A stretch of 64,000 bases of DNA from Heterobasidion occidentale (lineage: Eukaryota; Basidiomycota; Agaricomycetes; Russulales; Bondarzewiaceae). Where the stretch lies: positions 744,001-808,000 of the forward strand of contig JBCAQO010000011.1 in NCBI GenBank assembly GCA_039111635.1, read 5' to 3'. The translations under genes were made by a program, and so were the position numbers. Below are positions 21,856 through 33,098 of the stretch, piece by piece. The stretch's first letter is position 1; the number at the start of each line of letters is the position of its first letter. Below the pieces are notes generated by a model. That model did no database searches. It was not told the origin of the DNA and worked only from the letters and a program-made list of their open reading frames with translations.

Positions 21856-23864
21856 TCAGGCAGTAACGTCATCCACCTTTTCATCAGGATCGCCGGGTGC
21901 CACCTTGGGTGGATGTCCGTTTAACAACCGCAAATGGTCGTTTTCTAAAAGCCCCTCCTCTAATGCTGATTCGCCAGCGAATTCGACGGATATCTGTGTT
22001 GGTTTTTGAGGGTGCGTCTTCTCCTTCGTCAGCTGAGCGGACGTGTTTATCAATCGTGGCATCGTGCACTTGGGGACGAGTGACTCACAGCAACGTATAT
22101 AGCAGAAGTCAGTATGATGATCGTGCCCGCGATGGAGAGCAGAGACGGGGTGACGTGGAAGAATATGCGTTCCAGGGTGACGGCGAAGATGATCTAATTC
22201 AGGCGCGGTAGAGGTTGTTAGGTCGAGCGCGGCGCAGAGTATGAGGGTTAGTTTACTTGGATATACACAGCCATGGTACCTCGACCGGCTGTCTCACGTT
22301 GCAGACCCATTGTTAACAGTACCTGTTATATCACAAACGTTAGCATTCATGTGCTCGGATTGATCTTGAGGTGTGACAAATGACGACCTGTGCGAGGAAT
22401 CCGAATATTCCTATCATGACCAGCATTGCGAGCCAGTCCATACGTGTCGGGAACGACGGGCGTACGCAGAGCGATCATGCTGACACGCCAGGATAAATGA
22501 CTGTGACATTCGCTACCACGTTAGCAGCACTGTGAATGCTCACGCTATTGTTGAGACGACAACACATTGCAACGAGAAAGATGTCAGGGAATGCAGCGGA
22601 TGTGCGCGTTTTCCTATAGCGCGGAGGGATGTATCTAGATGAAAAAAAAACATAGCGAGCTCAGTGGATGACTAAAACTCGTGAAATTTAGACACACAAG
22701 CTCCAGTGGCACCTAACACTCCGATCATTGCGACGCTAGTGGTTCATAAGGAGATTGTGAGTCTAAGCATTCAATGATTCACTTTGACAAACACGCACCC
22801 GACGGCGATCAATCTTTGTTCTGGAGTCCCTCTCTCTGAAGGATCACCGGCAAGCTGGACAGCACTTCCTGATGGAATCTCTGAAGGGTATGCGGGCATA
22901 TGGTCTGCCATGGACCCGAACAGGAATCGGGGTCTGGCAATCAATAGGACACCGAGGAAACTGCATACTGACGGTACTTCGAGATGAGTATGGGTTCTAG
23001 GAAAATTCGGTCGATAGACTTACAGCCAGCTAGTGCTTCTTTTAGCGAGAAGGGCTCCTTCAAGAATACGGACCCTGCGATTCCCGTAAAGAGCGGTGCC
23101 AGGAAGGTCAAGACGGTTGCGTCTGACAGTGATAGGTACTGAAGAGAATAGTATATGCCGAAGAGACCAAAGAATCTAAGCAAGGTGTATATGAGCAAAG
23201 GGTCACCAATGATGTTGAACGGATGAATGCACCCCACAAATCCCCGAAACACAAGCAATAATCGCACGCCTTTGGGCCCAAATATTGGGTCCGGAACCGC
23301 TTTGAAATACCTGCACCGTCTTTTGCAATTAGTGGACTGTAGGATTCTTGTTCGGCAATGGCAGCACGTACATGTAGAGTACGCAACAGATATAAGTGAT
23401 ACCCTGATAGTATATTATTTCTAGTGACCTTCAATTTATGACGTTCCACTCACCATCCGCACTACTATAAGCTTTGGACAACGACGACGTACATCAGATC
23501 TCTACACTGGCACTAGGCGCAAATGCCTCACCTCAAGGGTAGGAACAGGCTTATCTAGACTATTCAGCTTCTTGACCGCGACATTCATGAGCGAAAAGAA
23601 AAACTGGGACGCTGCCACCAACAAGAGACCGGTGTTGTCCTTTACGAGCTCAATGGAGCGCCCCGACACGGCCTTCCATCGCGCTGCACCACGCCCACTC
23701 GACCAGAAGCTGCCCTTGTTGTCCATGCAGTCCTCGAACTCGAATTCCGTGGGAATGGGTGCTGGGACAAAGGTCGCGTGCCCCGCCAGCAGACGCTCCC
23801 CGCCGGGTGCTGAGGGCTGAATTGCCTCCGGAGCGAGTGCTAGGTATCCAGACCGTGCTGCCAT
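21856..23864 (-). CDS. EamA-type (DMT superfamily) transporter, 12 exons, apparent frameshift
   Basis: This is an integral-membrane solute carrier of the drug/metabolite transporter superfamily (SLC35G-like EamA repeats); the substrate is unknown. Exons are 23532-23864, 23454-23471, 23372-23403, 23233-23310, 23024-23175, 22799-22967, 22698-22735, 22544-22634, 22388-22479, 22257-22322, 22089-22193 and 21856-22032. Diagnostic segments are LIVVRM, GPKGVRLLLVFRGFVG, IYYSLQYLSLSDATVLTFLA, CSFLGVLLIARPR, DWLAMLVMIGIFGFLAQ, VLLTMGLQRETAGRG and IIFAVTLERIFFHVTPS. The phases of all exons agree except the ninth, which has one extra base near 22454. As written the frame shifts there, between RTPV and FPTRMDW. 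Sequencing error or a recent null allele are both possible. The second exon is only 18 bases. Confidence 0.82.
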
Positions 23865-26800
23865 GCCTCTATCGTCAAAGTCGTACTGGTAGGGGAAAGG
23901 ACAGACGAGGGTGGTGGGCTGGGAGACAAGAAGAATTGCTTGCTTATTCCCGACAATTGACCATCTCCAAAAATAATGAGATCACTCCAAAGACGTACAC
24001 AAGTGAGGACAAACGGGCCAATGAGAGTCCTTGTTGGACCGTTTACCGGCCCGATGCAATCCTGGCTCACATCACGTGGATGGACGCGTTCAATCACCGT
24101 CTGTTTGTCGTGACTGGTGAGGTTATCTCTCGTTCTCACCAGCGCTGCTTCCAAGTTAGCAACAACATAGCTGATGGACTTGAGTTGAGTAACTTCCCGA
24201 ATCAGTTGGATGCGCTTTACTCACCATATGCTGACTACCCTGACGTTCTGGGGATAGATCGTTCATGCTCTGAAAATTTTCGGTACTTGCTGCCACGAAA
24301 GATTTCGAACTCGGAGATGAGATCTAGAGCACACGATCATACAATAACCTGCGTTTTGTAATTCTCTAGGCATGTGGATGAGACCAAGCTCGCGCGCGGC
24401 TAGGCTTTTTGCCCCACCAACTTCAGAACCGATGGAAGACTTGTTCCAGAGTCCTCGACGGTTCAGTATTCTGGTATTTTCAAGTCGACGTTATAGACAA
24501 ACTTATGTGGTGTTTATGAAGGGAATTTTTTGAGCCTTCATGATGGTCGAGGTGGTCCCCAGTGCCACTTACTGCCACGACATGGGTTGAGCGTGAGAAT
24601 ATGCTACCGAAAAGAGAAGTCCTCTCTCAAGCGCTAAACGAGTGGCGAAGTGACGTTCTTGAAAATTTTCATCACTTTTTTTCTACAGCCTTTATCAACT
24701 GCTCTTTTTCGCCAGCAGCATCTTTGACCAACCCCCCACTCTTTGCACCGAGAGAGCACTGCTTGTTCATAGTGCTCTCGCCCGTCGTCTTAGGGCTGCT
24801 CACTTTCTAGCCCAACGTCACCCGACGGTCTGGATTCTGCGTAGGCCGTGCCCTTTTCTTGGAGTCATCAACTTAGGAAACTCAGACGCTCTACAACCCA
24901 CCCTTCATCAGCAGTCTCGCGCCCCATCAAGTCTGACCCTCCGCCGCATGTGAGAAGGCGGTGTCGTCTCTTTCCAGCTCACGTCTTCCAACTCCCACCC
25001 CACCAGCCGTCAACACAACACCCCTCCAAAAATATGCTAGCTTCGCTCTCACCCTCCGGCGCTCCTTTCCTTTCTCTTCATCACCGTTCTCGCCGGCGGC
25101 GTCTAAGGGTCAAGCTCGGCATGGATACACATTGAGCATAAACAGCGACGATGCGTTCGAACCGCGTGCTTTCGCGTCGACTCTGCGGCCGGGGGACATG
25201 CGACTCCAACTAGCGTCGGATGGTTGCATAGTTGGCCACGGTACCCTTCTCGCCGTAACTTCTGAGCGCTTGCCTAGGCCTCTGACGAGCTGGAACGACG
25301 AGTCCGGCGTCATTGATACTCCCTTCGGCCATCTCATTCACCTGAGGCGCTCTGCTCGCGCAGAGTTTCTGATCTTGTCTTTCTTTAGCGCTTCTCCATC
25401 ACACGCAGACTCCTAGTATCTGCCTTTCCACAGACACCCGTACTCACACATTCTTACTCCGCACGAAATGTCAGATGCTCCGTCGACTCGTACCCCATGC
25501 ACCCTTTGCATCTTAATATCTGTTCTGCATCACCGTATCTGATCAGAGAGAAATGGCAGGATTCTCATGATTCAGAAGCTTGAGCACCCTCTGCGTATCC
25601 GGTAAGTGAACGACGATTACCTGCTCGATCAGCCTTTGGCCACTGCTGATTGCCACTAGACACTCGTTGACTTTTTGGCCTGCTGGTGTTGCTTGTTAAC
25701 GACTTGACTTTTTCCCTTATGTTTCGTTGAGCTCTATTGACAACGACTATTGTAAGCAGGTGATCGGAATTTCCCTCAGCCGCACCACCACTAACTCGAG
25801 AAGACCAAACTTTCTGATCTCTCCAGATAATCACACACCTTTCTCGATGATCGGATCACTTGAAATGTCTGCGAACGCTGCCTGTCCGCCTGCCAATCAC
25901 ACGCATCTGTCCTGTTCCGTCCCGCCTTCCGCATCGGGCATCCCGAATGGTCACCTCCGCGCCCACGCGTACGTAGATCCTCCGGGGCCCGGGCGTCTAC
26001 GGAGTGCCTGCACGCCCGTCCTACGCCTGCCTTGGAACTTCTATGATCCATGATGCTCGCATACCGTCCCACTAAATCGCGCTGCGCTCTGTTTCAGCCG
26101 TTGATCCATGCTCGTCGGCAGAGTTGTCCGTCAACGGTGTGCAACGTCCGTTCCGATATCCCCGCATGGCTCCACGGTGAGCGTCCACATGGTGGTCATG
26201 TGCGTTACTGCAGCGAAAGCCGGACGAGCTAGGTAAGTATTCATGCGGACTTGAAATGCTTATGTGTCCGTCGTAGCACCCGTGGACAGTCCACGGGGAT
26301 CCACATGGGAATCACGCCGCACGCCTACGCGTCAGGCCTCCATTTTCCGTCGGACCCACCGCCTCTCCGCAAGCCTCACGTTCTCACCCTTACGAGACCG
26401 ATTCGCCCGACTCGACCACACGCTCAGTCCGCCTTCTCTCGACACATCGCGAGCGCGTTTACGTCCAAACCGATTCTATTGCCCCCACCTCCCCGTACGC
26501 ACGCACGTGTTCACGCACCTAGAGACGTACCGAGCCTCGAGGCGCCATTATGGCCCTGTATTTGCTCCTTCCTCACTCCGAGGCGGTCTCCCTCTCGAAC
26601 ACGCCTCTGTTCACGTACGGAGACACGATGCGTTCAGATCCATCTCGCGACTACTCTTCCCGCACGCGACGACTTTCGTGGTGCCGTTACTGGAACGATG
26701 CGACCATGCCTCGCCCCACCCCCTATCCGAGTACACCCTCGCTACCCGTAAAAATAGGATTCTCGGCGTCGCATGTGCGCTGATCTCGCGTTATCGGGTC

Positions 26801-27914
26801 CAAATCCAACTCAATCGATAGGGGCGCGACCGATTCTACACCCACATCCGCCTGCAAGGCTCTCCATCAACCACTCGAAACGACATCCGTAATAACTGAT
26901 TCCGTCCCCGATCCACGAGTCCTGCCTCGCCACAGGGTCCCATCGTCGTCATCATCGCGCCCTTACCCCCTCCACGCGCTCCCGCCCTCGCGTTAGTCAT
27001 CCCCGGCGCCCCCTGTGGGCTCCTAACCTGCCCGCGCACAGGCTGACGCCCAGCGGGTCATCGCCCCAGACGATCATGCTGTGCTGTGCTGTGCCACACG
27101 GCTCGTGGCCCACGATCGCAAACGGACTCAGGGACCCATGGAGCCGCGATCTGCACCCCCTCCTGGGCCGTCATCGCGCGCGCGTCGAGGGGCTTCACTT
27201 CCGCGGGTCTCCAGATTGCAGCAAGCCCCTCGCTGCATTGCATCGCGATCCGACTCGACTCGTACTCCCGCTTTCGATCCGACCCGACCCGTGACCGCGC
27301 GCAGGTTCGACCGTCGCTCAGGCGGGCCCGCGGTCGAAGGACAGAAGGCAGCAGAAGGGCAGAAGGCGACGCCCGAAGCGAAGCGCGCGAGGTTATCTAT
27401 CTATCCCGATCGCGTACACCGCACGCTCGAAGCCTGGCACCTCATCTGCATGCAGGAACGCATTAGGTCCCCGGCGAGAAGCCCTTCTCGTCGTCGATCC
27501 CCGGGGCCCGGAGGCCCAGCAGATACGCACTTGCCACGCTCGCCGCGACGCGACGCGCCTCTCCATGTTGCCCGTACGACATCCTACTCCACGCGCCTCG
27601 GATCGGCCGCCCTTGCGCGCTGCTCAGCGCTCGGTGCTGGTGCTCGGAGTTCGGAGTTCAGAATCCTGCTGCTGGTGCCGCTTGCTTGGCCGAGGCGAAG
27701 CGCGAAGGCGCGAAGACAGCGAGCAAGGTTCACTTCGAGTCCGAGTCCGAGTCCGAGCTCACGTTCGAGGGCTCAGCACGCCGCTGCGTTCCCGTCGCCT
27801 GCGCGCGTCGATGCCCGTCAATGCACGCACACACCAGGGTCCCCCGCTCCACACCGCGAGGCCCCGCGCCGTTTATGCGCCCGCCCCACCGTCCTTCGGT
27901 GCTCTTCTCGCGCG

Positions 27915-27970
27915 CCCTGCCGCCCTGCCCTGCCCTGCCCTGCCCTGCCCTGCCCTGCCCTGCCCTGCCT
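27915..27970. repeat. CCCTG pentanucleotide microsatellite
   Basis: About ten tandem CCCTG units, with one interrupted unit at the left end. A (GTGC)n tract lies 200 bases to the right. Confidence 0.85.
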
Positions 27971-28165
27971 CGTCCGCCGGCGTTCCCACATCCCCGCGTT
28001 CCCCAGCCCCATCCTCGCGCGCCCGCGCCCCTCGACCCGCGCCATTCTCACACACGCACGCGGGCGCGCGCGCGGGCGATCGTGCACAACGCCGAGGCGT
28101 CGTCGATCGTCGATCGTCGTCTGCCGCTTCGCCGCGCGCGCCGCGCGATTCGCTGCTCCGTCCTC

Positions 28166-28197
<32 letters not shown>

Positions 28198-28901
28198 GCG
28201 TCCGTCCGTCCTTCTCGCGCATCGTTCTCGTCATCCTCGCCCTGCCTGCCCTGCCAGCCAAAGACCCCGCGCGCACAGCGCGCGTACAAAGTGACCCGTC
28301 GCCGAGTCGGACAGGCCAGACACGTCGGACGACGCGAGCACGCCGCCGCCCCTTGGCGATTCGTTCGTTCGTTCGTCGAGCCTGACGGCCCCTCGCGCGC
28401 GCACCTCGTGACCACGCCGAGCACCACGGACGCGCGGACGCGCGGCGGGCTAGCGCCTGGCGGGTCTGTTCTCGCGGGCGCATTGGATATCGCTGGACAT
28501 TGGACGTCCGTACGTCCGTACGTCCGACCCTGCGCACGATTGACGGCGATATCGGAGCGTACATGGTAGCAGGTGTACGATCGGGGTTTGTTATGCACGG
28601 GACGACGCCGTTCATGATGGTCCCCCATTTTCGATCGACGAAGAGACGTGTTGCTGCGAAAATGTATTGGACACACGACGCACGACGCACGACGCACGCA
28701 GAACCGTCGCGAGGGAGCACGAACTGAACAGTGATTTCACAAAAATGACAGACCAAACACAAACAGAGAGTGAGCGAGAGACGGACGTAGCAAACAGACA
28801 GACAGACAAACAGGCACACAGGCATACATACACGGACGCGCGGGAGGAGAGACGAAAAGAACGGGGTGGGGCTGTGGACACGAACGATGTGCTGCGTATG
28901 C

Positions 28902-28968
28902 ATGTATGCGTGTATGCGTGTAAGTATGTGTGTATGTGTGTATGTGTGTATGTATGTATGTACTAAGG
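28902..28968. repeat. TATG/TGTA tetranucleotide microsatellite
   Basis: Imperfect alternating TGTA and TATG units on the plus strand, a simple-sequence tract in non-coding DNA. Confidence 0.75.
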
Positions 28969-29552
28969 CGTGTGCGTTATGTGCGTATATATGTATGTTC
29001 AAGACGGGCGGACGGACGAACAACAACTATGTTATGTACGAATATGTACGTGCGTAAGAGGCTCGAGGGCTCTACTTTTCTGCGCGAGCGCGCGGGGCGG
29101 TTTTGATCAACTTTTGGGGTGGGTGAAGGACGAGGATGAGTGAGAGAGAGAGTATTCCGAAAAAAACAGACAAGACGAGGCGAGATGGGACGAGGCGAGA
29201 CGAGGTGAGGAGAGAAGAGAAATAGGGAGGAGAGGAGGGCAAAGGCGACGAGTATTAGGTGGAGGAGGGGTGATTAAGAGTAATTATCCACGACCACGAA
29301 CGAGCGAGCGCGGCGGCCGACCGTCCCATCCAGGGGCAGGCAGGCGCCGTCCAACGTACACAACCGGGACTACGACCGAAGACCGGGGACCATGACCATG
29401 ACCATGACTGAAGACCGAGACCAAGCACGACGGCCAATCAAAGAAACAGCGGACGACCACGGACGACCACGAACGAACACGAACATCACGACCAAGGACC
29501 AAGAACGACAGACGACCGGACGCAGCGGGCGCAAGAGCCCGCAAGGCGCGAC

Positions 29553-31681
29553 TCACGCCTGCATATTGCCCATGTACATCCCCTGCTGCACAGCAACCTG
29601 CTGCTGCTGCTGCGGGGGGCGATACTGCTGATACTGCTGCTGCTGCTGCCCCCTCTGCTGCTGCAGCTGCAGCTGCTCCCTCTGCTGCTGCTGCTGCTGC
29701 TGCTGTTGATGCAGCTGCAGCTGCGCCTGCTGGAACGCCGCGGCGGCCGGGTACTGGCTCTGCCACGGCGCGGGCGACTGCGAGCCGGCGCCGCTGGGCG
29801 TCGATGGCGCAGTGCGGTGCTGCTGCTGCTGCTGCGCGTGCGCAGCGGCGGCGGGCGTCGAGTGCCGCGACGCGCTGGCCGACTTGGTGTGCACGAGGCA
29901 CTCGTGCTGCCCCGAGGCGAGCAGCGCGAGCCCCGTCGCGCCGTGGTCGCCCGAGTGCTGGTAGTGGTATCCTGATTCACAGCCGTGTGAGCACAAAGGT
30001 CCGGTGCGAAGTGGGAAGAGGCGGCGGCGGCGACTCACGGAGGCCGTTCATGTTCTTGTACCGGCGCTGGCAGTCGCCGACGCCGCACGCGAACGGGCGC
30101 AGGCGGCGCTCCGCCTCGCGCTCGACCTCGCGCATCTCGCCCTCGCTCATCTGCGCGCCGCGCGTGGCGCCGTCCGCGCCGACGCCGACGCCCTTCTCCG
30201 CGAGCAGCGCCTGGAGCGCCTCGAGGTCCTTCGGCGGCGCAAAGTTGCACGAGCCGTGGGTCATGTGGTACTTGAGCCCGTTCGCCTGCTTGTACGACTT
30301 GCTGCAGTTCGGCTTGGGGCACCGGAACGGCTTGGAGAGCAGCAGCGACGACGAGGGCCGCGAGAGCGTCGTGCTCGCGCGCGGGGTGAGCGCCGAGGCG
30401 GGCGTCGAGGCGCCCGAGGGGGAGGCGGAGGCGGAGGTGGAGGCGTGCGCGGAGAGGGGGAGGTACGAGGCGGCACCGACGTTCGAGGGCGAGGGCACGC
30501 GGGACGTGGAGGGGGTGTTGGCGGGGGTGGTGCTCGTGCTGAAGAGGAGCGCGGGGGGGAGGCAGCCGTAGGGGCTTCCGGGCTCGGACGACATGGAGCG
30601 GTCGTCGGCGAGGACGCTGGAGCGCATGCCCTTGGGGGAGGGGACGGTGCCGGGCATGGCGGCGGAGTAGTCCTGGTAGCCAGAGTACGCGTTGAAGGCG
30701 TCCTCCGCGGCGCGGACGGGTGCGCGGTGGGCCGGCGGGAAGGGGGCGAGCGGGGAGCCGCCCGCGCGGGAGGGGAGGACGGCGGTGGTGTCAAAGGCCG
30801 AGACGGGGGAGGGGCAGGCGGAGCCTGGCTGGGAGAAGGCGTAGGAGGGGGTGTAGGAGGCGAGCGGGGTGGAGATGGGGGTCTGCGGGGGGGAGGACGC
30901 GCTCGAGGAAGAGGGACTCGAGTCGAGGTCGAGCTCCATGTCGTCTGGGTCAAAAGAGCCGAGGTGCTGCTGGGCGTGGTGCTGTGCGGCGAGGGCTGCG
31001 AGTGCGTCTTGTGAGAAATAGGGGGGCTGCCTCGGGGAGGAGGGTTGAGCGGGTGCGGTGTTGTAGGGGTCGACGACGACGACGTGGCACTCTTCGAAGT
31101 GTTCGACGAGGGCGTGGAGGTCTGTGAGATTAAGGCCGCAACATGTGTAATTACGGCACTAGTTCGGGAGGAATCGCTTAGCAACGAGGGGGAGCAGGGG
31201 CGCGGAGGGGGGGAGGATGTACTCACGAATTCCTCCTCGCGCTCGAGGGCGCCGAGGGCGTGGATGAGAGAGCCGCGGTCGCTCTCTATCGACGAGGAGA
31301 TCTTGCCGGATCGAAAGTCGTTGGGGCTGGGGCGATGAGGGGGGGGGGGGTGGGGATGGTGAGTGAGCGGGGGATGTCGGGGAGTGGAAGCTAGACTCAC
31401 TCGAGAGGGCCGAGCAACTGACCGGGGGAGGAGCCAGGGTAAAAGTGGCTGCCGAATGAGCCCGGGCGCCAGGAGAGGGGGGAGCCAAAGAAGGCGCGGG
31501 TGTAGGAGGCGGGGTTGAAGGAGCCGTTGTTGCCGTTGTAAGAGCCAGAGGCCATCGCGACGTCGTGGACGTTGGAGGGGAGGGCGATGGGCTGGGACGA
31601 GGGGGGCATGGGAGGAGTCGATGGGGGATGTTGGAGGAGATGTTGGAGGAGGGGGTTGGTGGAGTGAGCACCTGAGGCCAT
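29553..31681 (-). CDS. Sfp1-like C2H2 zinc-finger transcription factor with poly-Q tail
   Basis: This is a nuclear DNA-binding regulator resembling fungal Sfp1/split-finger proteins, which control growth and ribosome-biogenesis genes in yeast; the role here is inferred. Exons are 31401-31681, 31223-31326, 30039-31121 and 29553-29971; 628 aa. The start MASGAHSTNPLL is chosen as the first ATG that keeps the frame through all exons. It has an acidic segment with LHALVEHFEECHV, a long Ser/Pro-rich linker, and a first finger (FRCPKPNCSKSYKQANGLKYHMTHGSC). A second finger is split across the last intron (FACGVGDCQRRYKNMNGLR|YHYQHSGDHG). The C terminus is glutamine-rich and encoded by CAG/CTG repeats. 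The donor of intron 2 (GTACAT at 31217-31222) is chosen to keep frame. The final Ala codon abuts a GTGAGT, so an additional 3' exon is possible. Confidence 0.85.
29585..29715. repeat. CTG/CAG trinucleotide repeats in coding exon
   Basis: Imperfect CTG runs on the plus strand encode the glutamine tracts of the Sfp1-like protein, with pure runs of up to nine glutamines. Length is likely polymorphic between strains. Confidence 0.85.
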
Positions 31682-32302
31682 CGCGCCTATATACCCGAAC
31701 CGCGAACCACGCTCGTCCGTCGACCCGTCATTCCGGTCTGCTCCCTCCAACCCGGTCCGATCGCTTCCAAACACGCGCACACACAACCACCTCCTCGCTC
31801 ATCGCCCCCGACCGACACCAAGAGCGGGCGAGCCTGCATCGCTCCGGCACCCGTCTGCCCCGGAGAAGAACTGCCCTCCACTCCTCTGCGACTCCTCTGC
31901 CCTCCCGTCCCCTCGACCTCCTCTCCTCTCGGCAGCCCCCGCCACCCGTCCACCGTCCTGGCCCACGCCCGCGCCTCGCCCACCAGCGCCTGCCCCTTTG
32001 TGCCCATCTCCGCTCCCCCAATCCGAGCCCCGCCCTGCCCGCTCCCCGGCCACCCCTGCCCCCCCCCTCAATTTCACATTTCCCTCCCCCTCCACCGTCT
32101 TTCAGCCCGCCCCGCGCCCCCATTGGCGCCCCTGATGCCCCATCATCCACCCGCGCTCTATCTCCCCGCCTTCCGCGCCCCGTCGCCCCTTCCAAAGCTA
32201 ATCTGAACCGCAGGACCCTTCTTCATATTATCCCACACCCACACCCTCCATTCCCCGCCGCACCTCCACCGATCCCCCATCGTCAGCGCGCCCCCACGCC
32301 TA
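31682..32302. promoter_or_regulatory. Upstream region of the Sfp1-like gene
   Basis: This is pyrimidine-rich (CT-rich on the plus strand, GA-rich on the gene strand) non-coding DNA before the ATG at 31681. It is probably a long 5' leader and promoter. No TATA box was seen near the start. Confidence 0.4.
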
Positions 32303-33096
32303 CAGTGTAGTGGTAGTCCTTGTCTCACTGGTAGTCCTTGACACACCTCCAATAAAACTTCTGCATTTCACTTCCCAAAATCTTCATAAAATCATATCAG
32401 CTATACGTACCATGTGTGCATGTTTGTACAGAAATCTGTGGTCCCTTGTGCAAAGATGCATTCCGGGCAAGAGCATATACATCAGGAATGGCCAAAATTA
32501 AGCCATAATTAACTTTCATATGCTAAATTGCTCCACAGTTGGAATTTAAGCACCCTCCAAAAAGCACCTGGGTATTTAGCCTGGTTAAATGTGTACCTAA
32601 TACAGTAGATTTGAAAGAAATCCATCTAGGTTTGGATCGTAGAGAGCCTTTGAGATAACAAGTGTGACGCAACTCGGAGCCCTACACCGAGACGCCTCGC
32701 GCGTCACCTCTAAACCATTGTTGCCGACTGAATTTCTCTACCTCTCATTGCAGGTCCTCTTCACCAGATCTATCTGAAATCAATACAACAGGGTGCCAAT
32801 TATCTCAACAAGATAAGAGGAGCGAAGTTATTGAAGGACAATGAGGCCCGCATGCAGGTTGCAGTAGCATGCCGTGACAGTGTCACGCTGTGTCAAGGAC
32901 CCCCATTCCGTGACATTTCGCTATTGTTCCAAAACATTTGATAGTGCAACATTTCTGGTGCCATTCCATCACAAAAAATTCTGAGACATCTCCTTTACAT
33001 ACAGAATCTATGATAATTTTTTTGAGGTTGTGGGAGCAATGAGGAAAGCAGGAATTTAATCACAAATCTGGTGAGACAAGGACTACCACTACACTG
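32303..33096. mobile_element. Tc1/mariner-like non-autonomous element, 794 bp
   Basis: Perfect 26-bp inverted repeats lie at 32303-32328 (begins CAGTGTAGTGGTAGTCC) and 33071-33096. They are flanked by TA on both sides (32301-32302, 33097-33098), matching the TA target duplication and CAGTG-type ends of Tc1-like elements. The interior is AT-rich and non-coding, in sharp contrast with the GC-rich DNA on either side. A near-copy of part of the TIR (tggtagtccttg) is repeated directly at 32329-32341. No transposase frame remains. Confidence 0.75.
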
Positions 33097-33098
33097 TA

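Larger units (their letters stand above)
23865..29552. other. Gene-poor stretch, increasingly GC-rich, simple repeats
   Basis: I cannot support a gene here. 23865-24500 is the upstream region of the transporter. 24800-26800 has open frames (the longest about 185 codons) lacking any motif. From about 26800 the sequence becomes GC-rich, and long Arg/Ala/Pro-rich frames appear on both strands, as expected of base composition alone. Low-complexity tracts include CCCTG repeats near 27915-27970, GTGC repeats near 28165-28200 and TATG/TGTA repeats near 28905-28965. The right end is the 3' flank of the Sfp1-like gene. Confidence 0.45.

Noticed and set aside
24961..25416. 151-codon plus-strand frame
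   Set aside because: Starts at GTG, contains no recognisable domain and could not be joined to other exons; it might be real but I cannot support it.
26264..26821. 185-codon plus-strand frame
   Set aside because: Arg/Pro/His-rich, overlaps another frame of similar length and has no motif.
27915..28205. Regular short repeats resembling an array
   Set aside because: These are simple microsatellites without spacers; a CRISPR array is not expected in a fungal nuclear genome and is not present.
27081..28385. 434-codon open frame and many overlapping Arg/Ala/Pro-rich frames
   Set aside because: Comparable frames occur on several frames and both strands, run through CCCTG and GTGC microsatellites, and show no motif; GC-rich composition explains them.
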